From Alkalimonas cellulosilytica (lineage in GTDB: Bacteria > Pseudomonadota > Gammaproteobacteria > Enterobacterales > Alteromonadaceae), in contig NZ_JAUHLI010000010.1 of assembly GCF_036325985.1 (NCBI RefSeq), positions 62,001-126,000 on the forward strand: a DNA stretch of 64,000 nucleotides, given 5' to 3'. Of this stretch, positions 44,734 through 52,936 are shown piece after piece. The number at the start of each line of letters is the position of its first letter. Position 1 is the first letter of the stretch. A model generated the notes under the pieces. The model searched no databases. It saw only the letters and a program-made list of their open reading frames with translations, and was not told where the DNA came from. The position numbers and the translations under genes are program-made.

Positions 44734-45570
44734 CTATTGCAACTTAAACCCATTGGTCTGAAGCGCTTGCCTGGCAAACTGACTAATGCCTGCTTTATCC
44801 TGATATTCCAGAGTTTGCACTCCAAAAATAGTCAGCTCTTGTTCAACTTCTTTGAATGCAGCTTGAAGTTTGTTATCTGTACTAACAGGTCCCTGTAAAG
44901 GCAACAGTATATTCTGCTTTTGCAGTACTTGGTGGTTTATCAATCGACGGAAACGGCCAAGCCAATGTTCAGCATGGTCAAGCACCCTGGTAGCCGTTCT
45001 CTGCCGGAAAGCTAAAGGCCTTATAACAAATAGGTCATTTGTTTTGGCTACCAGCGGCAATGTCACCTCTATTAAGTTATCCTGAAGCTTTTGCTGCTTA
45101 AAGTGCGTAAGCTTTTCATCGCGGAGTTGCTGGCGAATCACCTTAACCATCAGATTTTCCTGATACTCTTCTGTCAGGAAGGTGCGATGGACCAGTTGCT
45201 CAAACAATTGATTGAGCACAGCTTCCGGTTTTTTTTCAAGGTACAGCGTACGTAGTTCAGAGTAACGGACTAATGTTTCTCTTGGCCGAACCACTTCCTG
45301 CATGTGCATTGCGAGATCTTTTGCCGCCAGTTTACCAGCATATGCATTTAGGCGCTGCAGCTCTTCTTCCACTGTTTGCAAGGTGGCTTTATACAACTTA
45401 CCATTCAGGTCTTCAAAAAAGTCCGTCACTCTGGCAAAGCGAGTGGGGGCCAAGCGAAAATCAATTAAGCCAAGTTCTGGAGCGCACAGCACGATGCCGA
45501 CATTAGCGAATTCGCCTGTCTCTGCATGTGGCATAAATCGTACTATTGCATACTGATACAGCGTTTTCAT
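44734..45570 (-). CDS. DUF3037 domain protein
   Basis: A 278-residue cytoplasmic protein. The first about 120 residues carry the DUF3037 pattern (YQYAIVRFMPHAETGEFANVGIVL, then RFARVTDFFEDLNG); the rest is helical and basic. Its start ATG overlaps the stop of the HipA-like gene by four bases, so the two are coupled. The longer frame to 45585 is not needed. No function is known for DUF3037, but it recurs beside HipA-like kinases. Less GC-rich than its neighbours, which suggests later acquisition. Confidence 0.8.
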   Translation of the reverse strand: MKTLYQYAIVRFMPHAETGEFANVGIVLCAPELGLIDFRLAPTRFARVTDFFEDLNGKLYKATLQTVEEELQRLNAYAGKLAAKDLAMHMQEVVRPRETLVRYSELRTLYLEKKPEAVLNQLFEQLVHRTFLTEEYQENLMVKVIRQQLRDEKLTHFKQQKLQDNLIEVTLPLVAKTNDLFVIRPLAFRQRTATRVLDHAEHWLGRFRRLINHQVLQKQNILLPLQGPVSTDNKLQAAFKEVEQELTIFGVQTLEYQDKAGISQFARQALQTNGFKLQ

Positions 45571-46286
45571 ATCAGCACCTCCCAAAACTCATCATCATTA
45601 TACTGCAACAAAGTCCTTCGTATCTGTTGCAAATAGTCGGCCTCATCATCAAGCCATGTGGCTGGTAAGGTTGCAGCATACTGTTCAAAGCCTTGCAAAG
45701 CAATGGTCAGCTTTGCACTGTAGTGGTCCTGCCACAACACATCCCGCTGGCTGCTCAGCCATACTTTATAACCGGGGTGTAAGTATGCGTTTCTACCGAA
45801 ATTATAGTCCTCATCAAAGGCAAGGTTGTGATCAAGCACTACATAGTTATCTGAGCCTGCTCGGTAAAATAAGTTCGGATTACCACTATGCTCTGTCATG
45901 GTGCGATCTTCATTTTTTATCCAATAATCAAATAAGAATAAGTCGCGGGCAAATTGAGCAGGAAGTTTCAAGGCATTTGAGTATGTTATTTCTATTAGAT
46001 CAGGAATGAGCCGGGAACCAAAGACAACGGTGTCTCCATCACCCAGCACACGTCGCGCTTGCGCATCGTATTTCAAAATATCTGGTGGTAGGTAAGCGCA
46101 ACAGAAATCGGGTATATTCAGCTGCAGCTTTTGTCCTAGCCAGGCGCAAACAGCTTCATTGATTAATCCCCGGGGACCTGCTTGTGGCCCTTTGATATAA
46201 TAGAGTTGGTTATCGGACAAACGACACAAATAGGGTTCGGTTCGACCTTGTGCTGCTTTAGTCTGGATCTCGATTACTTCGAGCAA
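45567..46286 (-). CDS. HipA-like Ser/Thr kinase-fold protein
   Basis: A 239-residue protein, about half the size of HipA. It keeps the kinase core: a candidate ATP lysine in YYIKGPQAG (K32), the catalytic-loop-like DYWIKNEDR with D127, N136 or N138 in HSGNPNLF, and the metal aspartate D152 in VVLDHNLAFD. It lacks the HipA N-terminal domain, and there is no HipB-type DNA-binding antitoxin beside it. The start is TTG at 46286, supported by AAGGGGG seven bases before. First gene of a two-gene unit with DUF3037. Possible toxin, defence or regulatory kinase. Confidence 0.78.
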   Translation of the reverse strand: MLEVIEIQTKAAQGRTEPYLCRLSDNQLYYIKGPQAGPRGLINEAVCAWLGQKLQLNIPDFCCAYLPPDILKYDAQARRVLGDGDTVVFGSRLIPDLIEITYSNALKLPAQFARDLFLFDYWIKNEDRTMTEHSGNPNLFYRAGSDNYVVLDHNLAFDEDYNFGRNAYLHPGYKVWLSSQRDVLWQDHYSAKLTIALQGFEQYAATLPATWLDDEADYLQQIRRTLLQYNDDEFWEVLI

Positions 46287-46571
46287 CGAATACCCCCTTG
46301 GTTTACTTGCAAATAAAAACCTATAGCACCATGAATCGACACACTAAATCTAAAGCTATGACAATCATCTGGAAAAAACAAACTTTACTTTGGTCTGGCG
46401 ACAGAGATTAAAGTAAAGAACTCTGTTTGGACGTTGCGGCTACTTACCACGACTAGTATGGACTAAGCAGCTTTTTACTATACATTGCTGCACTGTAAGT
46501 ACACGTATGATGCTTGCTCAGGCCTGGAGCCTCAGCTACACTTTGCGCGATTTTCACACAGGAGCCATAAC

Positions 46572-46772
46572 ATGAGTAAACCAGCAACAACCGAGCATGG
46601 CCGCGGGGAAATCCGCGATAATGCGATGAAAGCCTTAGTCACCAGCAAAGTATTTCAAACCAGGGTGGTAAAGGCGAAAAAGGGCAAAGGGTCCTACCAG
46701 CGAAAAGGGCGTAATTCCAACGATTACGCCCTTGTTGTTTTACTATATAGCTTTGTTAAAACCCACCATTAA
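46572..46772 (+). CDS. arfA: Alternative ribosome-rescue factor A
   Basis: A 66-codon frame whose N-terminal part matches ArfA: RGEIRDNAMKALVTSKVFQTR and the basic KAKKGKGSYQRKGR that enters the empty mRNA channel. ArfA recruits RF2 to release stalled ribosomes when tmRNA fails. As in E. coli, a terminator/RNase III-type hairpin (46705-46733) lies inside the frame at codons 45-54, so most messages should lack a stop codon and the protein would be about 50 residues and tmRNA controlled. AGGAG lies eight bases before the ATG. The last 17 bases overlap the end of the convergent amylase gene. Confidence 0.9.
   Translation: MSKPATTEHGRGEIRDNAMKALVTSKVFQTRVVKAKKGKGSYQRKGRNSNDYALVVLLYSFVKTHH
46705..46733. 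terminator. Hairpin inside arfA, bidirectional terminator
   Basis: A perfect 11-bp stem AAGGGCGTAAT/ATTACGCCCTT, loop TCCAACG, followed by GTTGTTTTAC on the plus strand and by TTTTCG on the minus strand. It ends arfA messages before the stop codon and probably also ends the amylase gene. Confidence 0.85.
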
Positions 46773-48519
46773 AACTGGGGTGCAAATTGGTCTGATTGTG
46801 GTTGCTGCCACTTTCCCAGTCCTGACCACTGCCACCGGTTGGGCCTTTACGGGTTTTCCATTCAAAGTTGCCCGGATCCGGGATGGTCACTTCCCAGACA
46901 TTACCGGATGTCCAGGTGCCTTCAATACCGCCGCCCCAGTTGGTCAGTTCCGCACTGCTGCCGGTGAAGAACAACGAAAAGCCATAGCCAACATCCTTGG
47001 TCATCCGCAGGGTAATGGATCCCGGCTGAGTGCCACCATTGGATTGTGGTACCCAGACTGACCAACCGGTACTTTCCGTCATAGTGACCGGGAAGCTGCC
47101 ATAGCCCTGCGCATTGGTGGTCACCGTGCCGCTAACATTGCCGGTATAATCGTAAAAGGTGGTATTCGGCTGGTGGCTGTTGATGGTGAACGACTGCTGA
47201 CCACCCCAGTTTCGACCCGATATCAGCATCACCAGACCGGTACCCGGCACAGTGCTAAGCCCTTCGCGCACATAGGCGTAGACGGCCTCGGTATTGCCGG
47301 AGTACTCATGGCCAGGACCATAGGCAAAGTAGCGGCGCGCCTCAATCAATTTATCCAGCGTTGGCGCCATGCCAAATTCGTCGTAATCGCGGGCAAACAC
47401 AGTCGGCACCCCATGCTCACGCAGCAGCATATAAGCGTAGGCCTGGTTCTTGTAGTTGATCACCTGCGGCATGCCATAAGGGTTGCCGGCCCGGCTGGTA
47501 TCGTGGTTATCGACAAAAGTGACCGCCCGATCACGGTGCTGGCTATTAACCAGACCACCCCACCAGCGCATGTCTTTGCCACCACTGCTTAAAGCAACAA
47601 AGTCTTCGCGCAAATTGAAATCAAAAGCGCGCAAATGCGGCGTATTGACTGCATCCAGATAGCCGTTGATATCACTGACCCAGGCTTCTGCGACAAAGAA
47701 TACATCCTCGCTGGTGGCCCACTGTACGTGATTGATCCAGTCACGGGTAAAATCGGTATCCACGTGTGCGATGGCGTCCATCCGAAAGCCGCTAAAGCCA
47801 ACGCTGTTGATGATCCACTCGCCCCAGGCTTTCATTTCCTGCTGCACTTCAAAGCGGTTGTAATCGACATCCTCACCCATCAAATAAGGGAAGTGGAAGG
47901 TATTGCCCCACCATTTGCCGGGGTAGAGCTGATTGTCGGAGCCATTAAACGCGGTCCAGTTCCAGTCAAAGTCGTGCCACAAGTAGCCCCAGTTTTGCTG
48001 GGTATAATGCGCCTGACGACCTTGCAGATGATACTCGGTCCAGGCCAGGCCAAAGCCAGGAATATTCTCCTGGGCATCGGCGCCCATGCGGTGGTTAAAC
48101 ACCACATCAAAATAGGCCTGAATACCCAGTTGGTCCAGAGCACTCAGTGCTTGTTGCAGCTGCTGACGAGTACCGTAACGGGTGGCGGTGGTGCCTTTTT
48201 GGTTAAACTCGCCCAGATCCCAGAAATCGTATACATCGTAACCGACACTGAAAGTACCATTCATGCCTTTGGCGGCGGGCGGCAACCACATCGAGGTAAT
48301 GCCACGCTCGGCCAAAGGGGCCGCTATGGCCGGTAAATTGGCCCAAAGGCCAGGGTAGGCATCCCAATAAAATGCCTGGTACATGGTGTTGTTCACCTGC
48401 TGTGGTGGAATTTGTGGTAACTCGCTGGCCTGCAGGCCAAAGGATAAGCTGAGAGCGGATAAGGCAATGGCGCTGTGGCGCACCCTCTGCCAGATGGAGT
48501 TTTTCGCTGTGTTTTGCAT
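46756..48519 (-). CDS. Secreted alpha-amylase (GH13) with C-terminal starch-binding-like module
   Basis: A 587-residue extracellular enzyme that cuts alpha-1,4-glucan. Signal peptide to about residue 31 (FGLQAS). The GH13 barrel has VVFNHRMGAD, nucleophile GFRMDAIAHVD, acid/base FFVAEAW and FVDNHDTSR. The C-terminal beta domain is followed by a module of about 95 residues after GGTQPGSITLRM, rich in tryptophan and aromatic residues (ELTNWGGG, FEWKTRKGP), that fits a carbohydrate-binding role. No maltose transport or other amylolytic genes are next to it. A LacI/MalR-like operator lies about 200 bases upstream. Confidence 0.93.
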   Translation of the reverse strand: MQNTAKNSIWQRVRHSAIALSALSLSFGLQASELPQIPPQQVNNTMYQAFYWDAYPGLWANLPAIAAPLAERGITSMWLPPAAKGMNGTFSVGYDVYDFWDLGEFNQKGTTATRYGTRQQLQQALSALDQLGIQAYFDVVFNHRMGADAQENIPGFGLAWTEYHLQGRQAHYTQQNWGYLWHDFDWNWTAFNGSDNQLYPGKWWGNTFHFPYLMGEDVDYNRFEVQQEMKAWGEWIINSVGFSGFRMDAIAHVDTDFTRDWINHVQWATSEDVFFVAEAWVSDINGYLDAVNTPHLRAFDFNLREDFVALSSGGKDMRWWGGLVNSQHRDRAVTFVDNHDTSRAGNPYGMPQVINYKNQAYAYMLLREHGVPTVFARDYDEFGMAPTLDKLIEARRYFAYGPGHEYSGNTEAVYAYVREGLSTVPGTGLVMLISGRNWGGQQSFTINSHQPNTTFYDYTGNVSGTVTTNAQGYGSFPVTMTESTGWSVWVPQSNGGTQPGSITLRMTKDVGYGFSLFFTGSSAELTNWGGGIEGTWTSGNVWEVTIPDPGNFEWKTRKGPTGGSGQDWESGSNHNQTNLHPSFNGGF

Positions 48520-48823
48520 GATTCTACCTGAAAATAAATGGTTTTATTTCCGGCCTGTAGTTGTACTACCCGGCTTCATGCCTTGCCGTCCTACGACTTT
48601 GTCCTTGTTGTTACCCCCTGCGTCTCCAAACGCCACCAGCTGTACTAAACAGGCCTTGCGATCTCTGCGCTTAAAACTTGCACAAAGCCTTACTGTTATG
48701 GCCAAGCTGGTGCAGGTAAACAAGATGAATACGTATGCAGAGGTAAATTAACGAAATATTTGCACTATTTTGGGGAAATCAGAGTGAATGGCGGGCATGA
48801 TCGTCTTGCTGATCTCAGAGAAA
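48520..48823 (-). promoter_or_regulatory. Amylase upstream region (304 bases, no gene)
   Basis: The gap between the amylase start and the end of the solute-binding protein gene contains no convincing frame. It must hold the amylase promoter. The only clear signal is the palindrome described at 48726-48739. Confidence 0.5.
48726..48739. promoter_or_regulatory. Candidate LacI/MalR-type operator
   Basis: TGAATACGTATGCA is a 14-base palindrome around a central CG, with one mismatched pair (ideal TGCATACGTATGCA). The form fits LacI-family operators of maltodextrin regulators in Alteromonadales; the amylase gene 200 bases on supports the link. Inference. Confidence 0.45.
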
Positions 48824-49609
48824 TTAAGGCGGTTCCACAACTGAAAAGTAACGTTGTTGCAAGCCGGATAGAACGCCATCGGCTACCAGTTGCTGCCAGG
48901 CCAGTTGCAGCTGGTGCAAACGCTCTTTATCAAAGGCTGCTTTGCTCACGGCCAGGTAAACCGGACTTTCATGCAAGGTAAAAAGCGCAACCAGCTCCTG
49001 CTGATCCAACACCTGCTGTTGATACAGCTGTTGCAGCGTCAGACTGTCTTCAAAGGTCAGTTGTATCCGGCCACGTAGCAGTAAATCCAGCTTTTGCTGG
49101 CTGGTACCAACATAAGCAAGGCGTTCTTGCAGATGTGTATTCTGCGCCAGCTCATTGGCAAATTCCTGACCGTAAAACACCCCCTGCATCAGGCCGATAT
49201 GCCCATCCACCTCCGCCAATTGTTGCAGATTACTCACCTGACCAAGCAATGAGCTCGACCCAACTACCATAGTACGCTCGGTGCTGACCGGACCGATAAA
49301 GTGAGCAAACTCAGCGCGCTCTGCATTTTTCGACACATTGCTCATCATGCCAAGCTCACCCTCTGCCAACAGTTGCATGGCCCGGCCAAAGGGGATTTCC
49401 AACAGCTCCAGCTGACAGCCCATCCGCTCAGCCAGCTGCTGATACAACTCCGCATTGAAGCCTTGCCACTCCACCTCGCCGGTGGCCGATTCCAACTTAA
49501 TAAAACGCGGAGGAAAATGCTGTGCCTGCACCTTGAGCAAGCAGGGTTCTGCCTGCAGTGAAGTGGCGCTTATCATCACCAGAGCCAACAGCCATCGGAC
49601 CATAGCCAT
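48824..49609 (-). CDS. Periplasmic solute-binding protein (SBP_bac_3 type)
   Basis: A 261-residue exported protein with a short signal peptide (ends SATSLQA) and the type-3 binding fold: GFNAELYQQLAERMGCQLELLEIPFGRAMQLLAEGELGMM and FEDSLTLQQLYQQQ. Relatives bind amino acids or are single sensor-like proteins. No ABC permease or ATPase genes are adjacent, so it may not belong to a transporter. Start is taken at 49609; GAACATGGCTATG leaves a second ATG two codons on. Confidence 0.8.
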   Translation of the reverse strand: MAMVRWLLALVMISATSLQAEPCLLKVQAQHFPPRFIKLESATGEVEWQGFNAELYQQLAERMGCQLELLEIPFGRAMQLLAEGELGMMSNVSKNAERAEFAHFIGPVSTERTMVVGSSSLLGQVSNLQQLAEVDGHIGLMQGVFYGQEFANELAQNTHLQERLAYVGTSQQKLDLLLRGRIQLTFEDSLTLQQLYQQQVLDQQELVALFTLHESPVYLAVSKAAFDKERLHQLQLAWQQLVADGVLSGLQQRYFSVVEPP

Positions 49610-49698
49610 GCCAAATAAAAAATCGGAACCTAAGTATGGATAAAGCTGAAAAAAATAGCCAGACCAGGCAGCTTGGTACCGCCCAGTCTGATGTCAAT

Positions 49699-50583
49699 TT
49701 AGCGCGATGGCAAGCGCACCTGACCACGCACTTCCTGATGCCGTACTGAGCCGCTACCTTTGCGCTCCAGGCTCAAGTCCCCGCCAATGCGCTCGGCACG
49801 GATGCTGCCGGAGCCGATGGAGCCAAAGGCTGCATTGCCGGTCACATCACTGATCCGGGCTGAGCCGGAGCTAATGCGGTCTACTCTGACCGAGCCCTGC
49901 ACATCACTGGCCCGGATCTGGCCTGAGCTTAGGCTGTTGAGCGTGACATCACCGGCTGCACTTTCAATACTAAGCTGTCCCGAGCTGACACTGCTGGCCT
50001 GCACGGCACCGACCTGGCGCAACGTGACCTGGCCAGACGACAGCGCATTTAACTGCACCGGGCCAGCCTCAGCCAAAGTGAGTTGACCACTGGAAACCGT
50101 GCTGCTGACCGGGCCGGCTACCTTGCTGGCCTGCACCCGGCCAGAGCTTACTACCAAATCTAAACCGGCAATATTTTCAATACTGGCCGAACCAGAGCTG
50201 ACCGTCAGATCCAGCAGCATGGACGCAGGCACCTGCAACGTTAAATCGAACCAACCATAGTTGCCTCCCCGCCCAAAGAGCCCTGAGCCAAACTGATTGG
50301 AGCGCCGCTCAGGCAACAACTGCAATTGCGTAGACTGGCCCTGCTGCCGGCTTGCCAGCTGCAATTCATCCAGACGTTTTTGCGATGAAGCGCACAACCG
50401 GGCATGCACGGTCACTTCATGACTATTGCCACCTGTCAGCTTCAGCTGATCGGAGGCCATGGTCAGTTGCAAGCGCTGTACGTCCGACAAATTAAGTGTC
50501 CGCTCCACACTGTAGGCACAGCGTTCATTCGCCAGTGCCAAACCAGAGCTAAGTGCCAACACGGCGATTCCTGCTTTCCACAT
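49699..50583 (-). CDS. Exported SSG-repeat beta-helix protein (DUF4097/DUF2807-like)
   Basis: A 294-residue exported protein with signal peptide ending SGLALA. After a short N-terminal part, about 170 residues consist of roughly eight imperfect repeats of 17-20 residues with the core VSSGQL or LSSGQI. This predicts a right-handed beta-solenoid like the DUF4097/DUF2807 putative auto-adhesin domain. GAGG at eight bases supports ATG 50583; the frame up to 50643 is not needed. Function unknown. Confidence 0.72.
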   Translation of the reverse strand: MWKAGIAVLALSSGLALANERCAYSVERTLNLSDVQRLQLTMASDQLKLTGGNSHEVTVHARLCASSQKRLDELQLASRQQGQSTQLQLLPERRSNQFGSGLFGRGGNYGWFDLTLQVPASMLLDLTVSSGSASIENIAGLDLVVSSGRVQASKVAGPVSSTVSSGQLTLAEAGPVQLNALSSGQVTLRQVGAVQASSVSSGQLSIESAAGDVTLNSLSSGQIRASDVQGSVRVDRISSGSARISDVTGNAAFGSIGSGSIRAERIGGDLSLERKGSGSVRHQEVRGQVRLPSR

Positions 50584-50706
50584 AATAAAATCCTCATGTT
50601 CGTTGCGTTGATCCCATCTTTTAATCAGCAAAGTTTGGGCCATAAATAAAGTTATTATTTATTAGTTGGTTACATTGGTGCTGGAGTTGGGCGATTTCAT
50701 TAAATA

Positions 50707-50737
50707 AGCAAATTCACCAAAGATTGGCGAATTTGCT
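50707..50737 (-). terminator. Hairpin after the small gene at 50770-51027
   Basis: AGCAAATTCACCA and TGGCGAATTTGCT form a 13-base stem with one mismatch and a 5-base loop; on the minus strand TTATTTAATG follows. A weak terminator or 3'-end stabiliser. Confidence 0.5.
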
Positions 50738-50769
50738 CATCATGATTAGGATTTATTTGTTTGCGAAAG

Positions 50770-51027
50770 TTACTCTAACCAGGGGGTATCAGGCAACAAC
50801 GCCAGATGCTGGCAATAACGCTGCAAATTAAAGGCTTCTTTGCGCTCTATCACCGCCTCCATTTCCGGTGCTAGGGCGCACGCCATCAGTTCAATCGCTT
50901 CTTCGCGGCTATGGCCGGTCAGTTGCAATCGCATCAGGGTTTCAGTGGTTTCTTTCGGGTAACGGTCGGCCAATTGGTTTTCAATCACTTCAAACAACAG
51001 GCCTTGATCAAGCTGAGCATCGTCCAT
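50770..51027 (-). CDS. Small conserved helical protein of unknown function
   Basis: An 85-residue acidic, helical protein. It has a pattern seen in small gammaproteobacterial proteins (ENQLADRYPKETTETLMRLQ, then GHSREEAIELMACALAPEM). No signal peptide or membrane segment. GGGGGAT precedes the ATG. I do not recognise a named family. Confidence 0.65.
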   Translation of the reverse strand: MDDAQLDQGLLFEVIENQLADRYPKETTETLMRLQLTGHSREEAIELMACALAPEMEAVIERKEAFNLQRYCQHLALLPDTPWLE

Positions 51028-51172
51028 CGGGGGATCCTAGATTCGATTGAGTGACCTTAGTATGACGGATCCGACCGTCCTTGTCAGGCCAGAAAGATTG
51101 GAAAATGCCACTGACGAAGAGCCCGGTTTACTGCTAAGATGTTTTCTTTAAAAATCAGATCACTGCTGCGCT

Positions 51173-52411
51173 ATGCTCTTGACACTCAAACACAAAATGT
51201 CCGCTCTTGGCCCCGGCTTGCTGATGGCTACCGCTGCCATTGGCGGCTCGCATCTGGTGGCTTCTACCCAGGCTGGCGCACTCTTTGGCTGGCAGTTATT
51301 GGGGCTGATTTTGCTGGTCAATGTACTGAAGTACCCATTTTTCCGCTTTGGCGTGCAATACACCCTGGAGCAGGGCGAGAGCCTGCTGCAGGGCTATCAG
51401 CGCAAAGGCCGCGGCTACTTTTACAGCTTTATCGTCCTGAACCTGATTGCCGCCGTGGTCAATACCGCCGGTGTGCTACTGTTAACCGCCAGCTTGCTGC
51501 ACTATGCGCTGCCCTGGCAGCTGTCGGTTACCCTGTTGTGCTGGCTGATTCTGACCGTCTGTCTGCTGATTTTATTGCTCGGTCATTACCGGGCGCTGGA
51601 TAAAGTAGCCAAGATCATTATGGTGCTGCTCACCCTGGCCACCATCAGTGCTGCGGTGATTGCGGCGATGAATGGTGCCATGGCGCCAGCCGATTATCAG
51701 GGACCAAGCCCCTGGCAGCTGGCGATGCTCGGTTTTTTAGTGGCACTGATGGGCTGGATGCCGGCCCCGATAGAGATTTCTGCCATCAGCTCGCTCTGGC
51801 TGACCGCCAAGCAGCGCCAGCAGCCCATCAGCCGCCAGCAAGGTTTGTTTGACTTTAACCTGGGCTACTGGCTGACCGCAGGCCTGGCACTGGTGTTTGT
51901 TTCATTGGGAGCTCTGGTACAATACGGCAGCGATCAGCCGATTGCGCTGGCAGGTGCTGCATTTGCTCAGCAACTGATTGGCATGTACGGCAGCACCATC
52001 GGTGACTGGTCGCGGCCGCTGGTCGCCGCCATCGCCTTTTTATGCATGTTTGGCACCACCATCACGGTACTGGATGGCTACGCCAGAAGCCTGAATGAAT
52101 CCTTCACCTTGCTTGGCTGGCATCCGCGCGGCCAAAGGCGTAGCTACCAGGGCTGGCTGTTGGCCCAGGCTTTAGCGGGCATGGCTGTGATTCTGTTTTT
52201 CCGCTCAGCGCTTGGCCCCATGCTGACCTTTGCCATGACCCTGGCCTTTTTAACCACGCCTGTCTTTGCCTGGCTTAATTACCGGCTGATGCGCCATCAC
52301 TCGAACCAGCCACTATCAACCCTGTTGGTCTGGTGGAGCCGACTCGGTTTGCTGTATCTGATAGGTTTTGCGCTACTATTTTTGCTGTGGTATGGCAAGC
52401 TGCTTGGCTAG
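51173..52411 (+). CDS. Nramp-family transporter lacking the DPGN metal motif
   Basis: A 412-residue membrane protein with about eleven helices and the Nramp fold. The first helix reads GPGLLMATAAIGGSHLVAST, where true manganese/iron Nramp proteins have DPGN; helix six has GWMPAPIEIS. Without the aspartate and asparagine ligands, divalent manganese transport is doubtful. This AAIGxSH subgroup is common in bacteria but uncharacterised. No strong ribosome site is seen; ATG 51173 or ATG 51197 could start it. Confidence 0.8.
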   Translation: MLLTLKHKMSALGPGLLMATAAIGGSHLVASTQAGALFGWQLLGLILLVNVLKYPFFRFGVQYTLEQGESLLQGYQRKGRGYFYSFIVLNLIAAVVNTAGVLLLTASLLHYALPWQLSVTLLCWLILTVCLLILLLGHYRALDKVAKIIMVLLTLATISAAVIAAMNGAMAPADYQGPSPWQLAMLGFLVALMGWMPAPIEISAISSLWLTAKQRQQPISRQQGLFDFNLGYWLTAGLALVFVSLGALVQYGSDQPIALAGAAFAQQLIGMYGSTIGDWSRPLVAAIAFLCMFGTTITVLDGYARSLNESFTLLGWHPRGQRRSYQGWLLAQALAGMAVILFFRSALGPMLTFAMTLAFLTTPVFAWLNYRLMRHHSNQPLSTLLVWWSRLGLLYLIGFALLFLLWYGKLLG

Positions 52412-52439
52412 AACACACGGTGCCCTAGCCAAAATCAGG

Positions 52440-52934
52440 TTAGAGCGCCAGGGTTTTCTCACCGCGAGCAATGCCGGAAACACCGGAGCGGACCACTTCG
52501 ATAATGGCTGAGCCTTTAAGCGCCTCAATAAAAGCATCCAGCTTGTCCGAAGTGCCGACCACCTGAATGGTGAAGGTTTTCGCAGTGACATCGATGATTT
52601 GACCGCGAAAGATATCGGCACAGCGTTTAACTTCATCGCGCTGCTCATTGCTGGTGGCTTTGACCTTGATCAGCATCAGCTCGCGCTCGACATGGGCGCT
52701 TTCGCTTAAGTCCTGTAACTTCACCACCTCAATCAGCTTATGCAGCTGCTTGGTGATTTGCTCGATCACCTGATCGTTGCCATGGGTCACCAGCGTTAGC
52801 CGCGACATGGTAGCATCCTCAGTCGGTGCTACCGTCAGCGAGTCGATGTTGTAACCACGCTGCGCAAACAGGCCTACCACACGCGCCAATGAGCCCGGCT
52901 CGTTTTCCAGCAAAACAGAAATAATATGACGCAT
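52440..52934 (-). CDS. ilvH: Acetolactate synthase III, regulatory subunit
   Basis: A 164-residue ACT-domain subunit (RHIISVLLENEPGSLARVVGLFAQRGYNIDSLTV at the N-terminus) that confers valine feedback on IlvI. E. coli IlvH has 163 residues. It follows ilvI with two bases between. Confidence 0.96.
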   Translation of the reverse strand: MRHIISVLLENEPGSLARVVGLFAQRGYNIDSLTVAPTEDATMSRLTLVTHGNDQVIEQITKQLHKLIEVVKLQDLSESAHVERELMLIKVKATSNEQRDEVKRCADIFRGQIIDVTAKTFTIQVVGTSDKLDAFIEALKGSAIIEVVRSGVSGIARGEKTLAL

Positions 52935-52936
52935 GA

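Noticed and set aside
44643..46733. Insertion sequence or integron ends for the HipA cassette
   Set aside because: No transposase or integrase and no target duplication; the paired repeats are terminator hairpins.
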